The translations under genes were made by a program, and so were the position numbers. A stretch of 30,415 nucleotides of DNA from UBA6109 sp035366835 (GTDB lineage: Bacteria; Desulfobacterota; Syntrophia; Syntrophales; UBA6109): positions 1-30,415 of the forward strand of contig DAOSIS010000039.1 of NCBI GenBank assembly GCA_035366835.1. Direction: 5' to 3'. Positions 30,286 through 30,415 of this stretch are shown here, in pieces. Every line of letters begins with the position of its first letter. Position 1 is the stretch's first letter. The notes below the pieces were generated by a model that saw only the letters and a list, made by a program, of their open reading frames with translations, made no database searches and had not been told where the DNA came from.

Positions 30286-30415
30286 ATGGCGGAAGAATCG
30301 AGAACCACTGTATCGAAATCGGATTGTGAGGGCAAATACCTGACGTTCACGCTGGCTGGGGAGGAGTACGGGATCGGGATCCTGAAGGTCAAGGAGATCA
30401 TCGGGATGATGCCCG
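30286..30415 (+). CDS. cheW: CheW-like chemotaxis coupling protein (5' part)
   Basis: The frame opens at ATG 30286 after AGGGGG and runs to the window edge (43 codons). Seen: a short polar lead, then KYLTFTLAGEEYGIGILKVKEIIGMMP, the opening of a CheW SH3-like domain (F-x-L-x-x-E-x-Y-G-I...V-x-E-I). CheW links chemoreceptors to the CheA kinase. The remainder lies outside the window. Confidence 0.88.
   Translation, partial: MAEESRTTVSKSDCEGKYLTFTLAGEEYGIGILKVKEIIGMMP

Noticed and set aside
1..30415. CRISPR arrays, tRNA and rRNA genes
   Set aside because: No regularly spaced repeats and no tRNA T-loop/acceptor arrangement or rRNA-like sequence was found when reading both strands by eye.

Overview
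The window looks like a chromosomal segment of a strictly anaerobic, Gram-negative deltaproteobacterium (Desulfobacterota, Syntrophales/Syntrophobacter-like). This is inferred from gene content only: a tungsten-type aldehyde:ferredoxin oxidoreductase with a four-cluster ferredoxin subunit, an iron alcohol dehydrogenase, XdhC/MocA maturation genes, a CoA-transferase/GNAT fusion, a pyruvoyl arginine decarboxylase, a rubrerythrin-like protein, a UGA-containing selenoprotein, and outer-membrane machinery (TonB receptor, lipoproteins, MltD-like enzyme). Most of the window is GC-rich. The first ~3.8 kb is visibly more AT-rich and looks like an accessory island.

1-3.8 kb (all genes on minus): a partial amidinotransferase, an orphan HicB antitoxin whose HicA partner is cut off after about four codons, group II intron debris on the plus strand (a clear maturase C-terminus plus domain V/VI, and a weaker upstream piece), a frameshifted lipoprotein, a small conserved hypothetical protein and a HEPN-like protein followed by an attC-like hairpin.

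3.9-12 kb (plus): a vitamin block. pdxS-pdxT (PLP synthesis) run into btuC-btuD (B12-type ABC importer); then a cobalamin riboswitch, a BtuB-type TonB receptor and a complete three-part biotin ECF transporter (bioY, ATPase, EcfT). An RNase D follows. No BtuF-type binding protein is present.

12.8-19.7 kb (minus): an MltD-like transglycosylase, a CoA-transferase/acetyltransferase fusion lacking the expected catalytic glutamate, and a molybdenum-hydroxylase accessory set (ModE-like regulator, xdhC, mocA, class V aminotransferase). At the head of this set only the last ~37 codons of the hydroxylase large subunit survive.

19.8-27.5 kb (minus): truA, an SCP2-like protein, a metal-site-less iron-ADH paralogue, an intact iron-ADH, a tungsten AOR and its 4x[4Fe-4S] partner, probably one alcohol/aldehyde/acid redox operon. 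Upstream is an NlpC/P60 lipoprotein.

27.7-30.4 kb (plus): a cyclic-nucleotide-binding-fold protein, a 68-residue glutaredoxin-like protein with an in-frame UGA and a SECIS-like hairpin (most likely a selenoprotein), a rubrerythrin-like protein, a terminator and promoter, pyruvoyl-dependent arginine decarboxylase, an excisionase-type DNA-binding protein and the start of a CheW.
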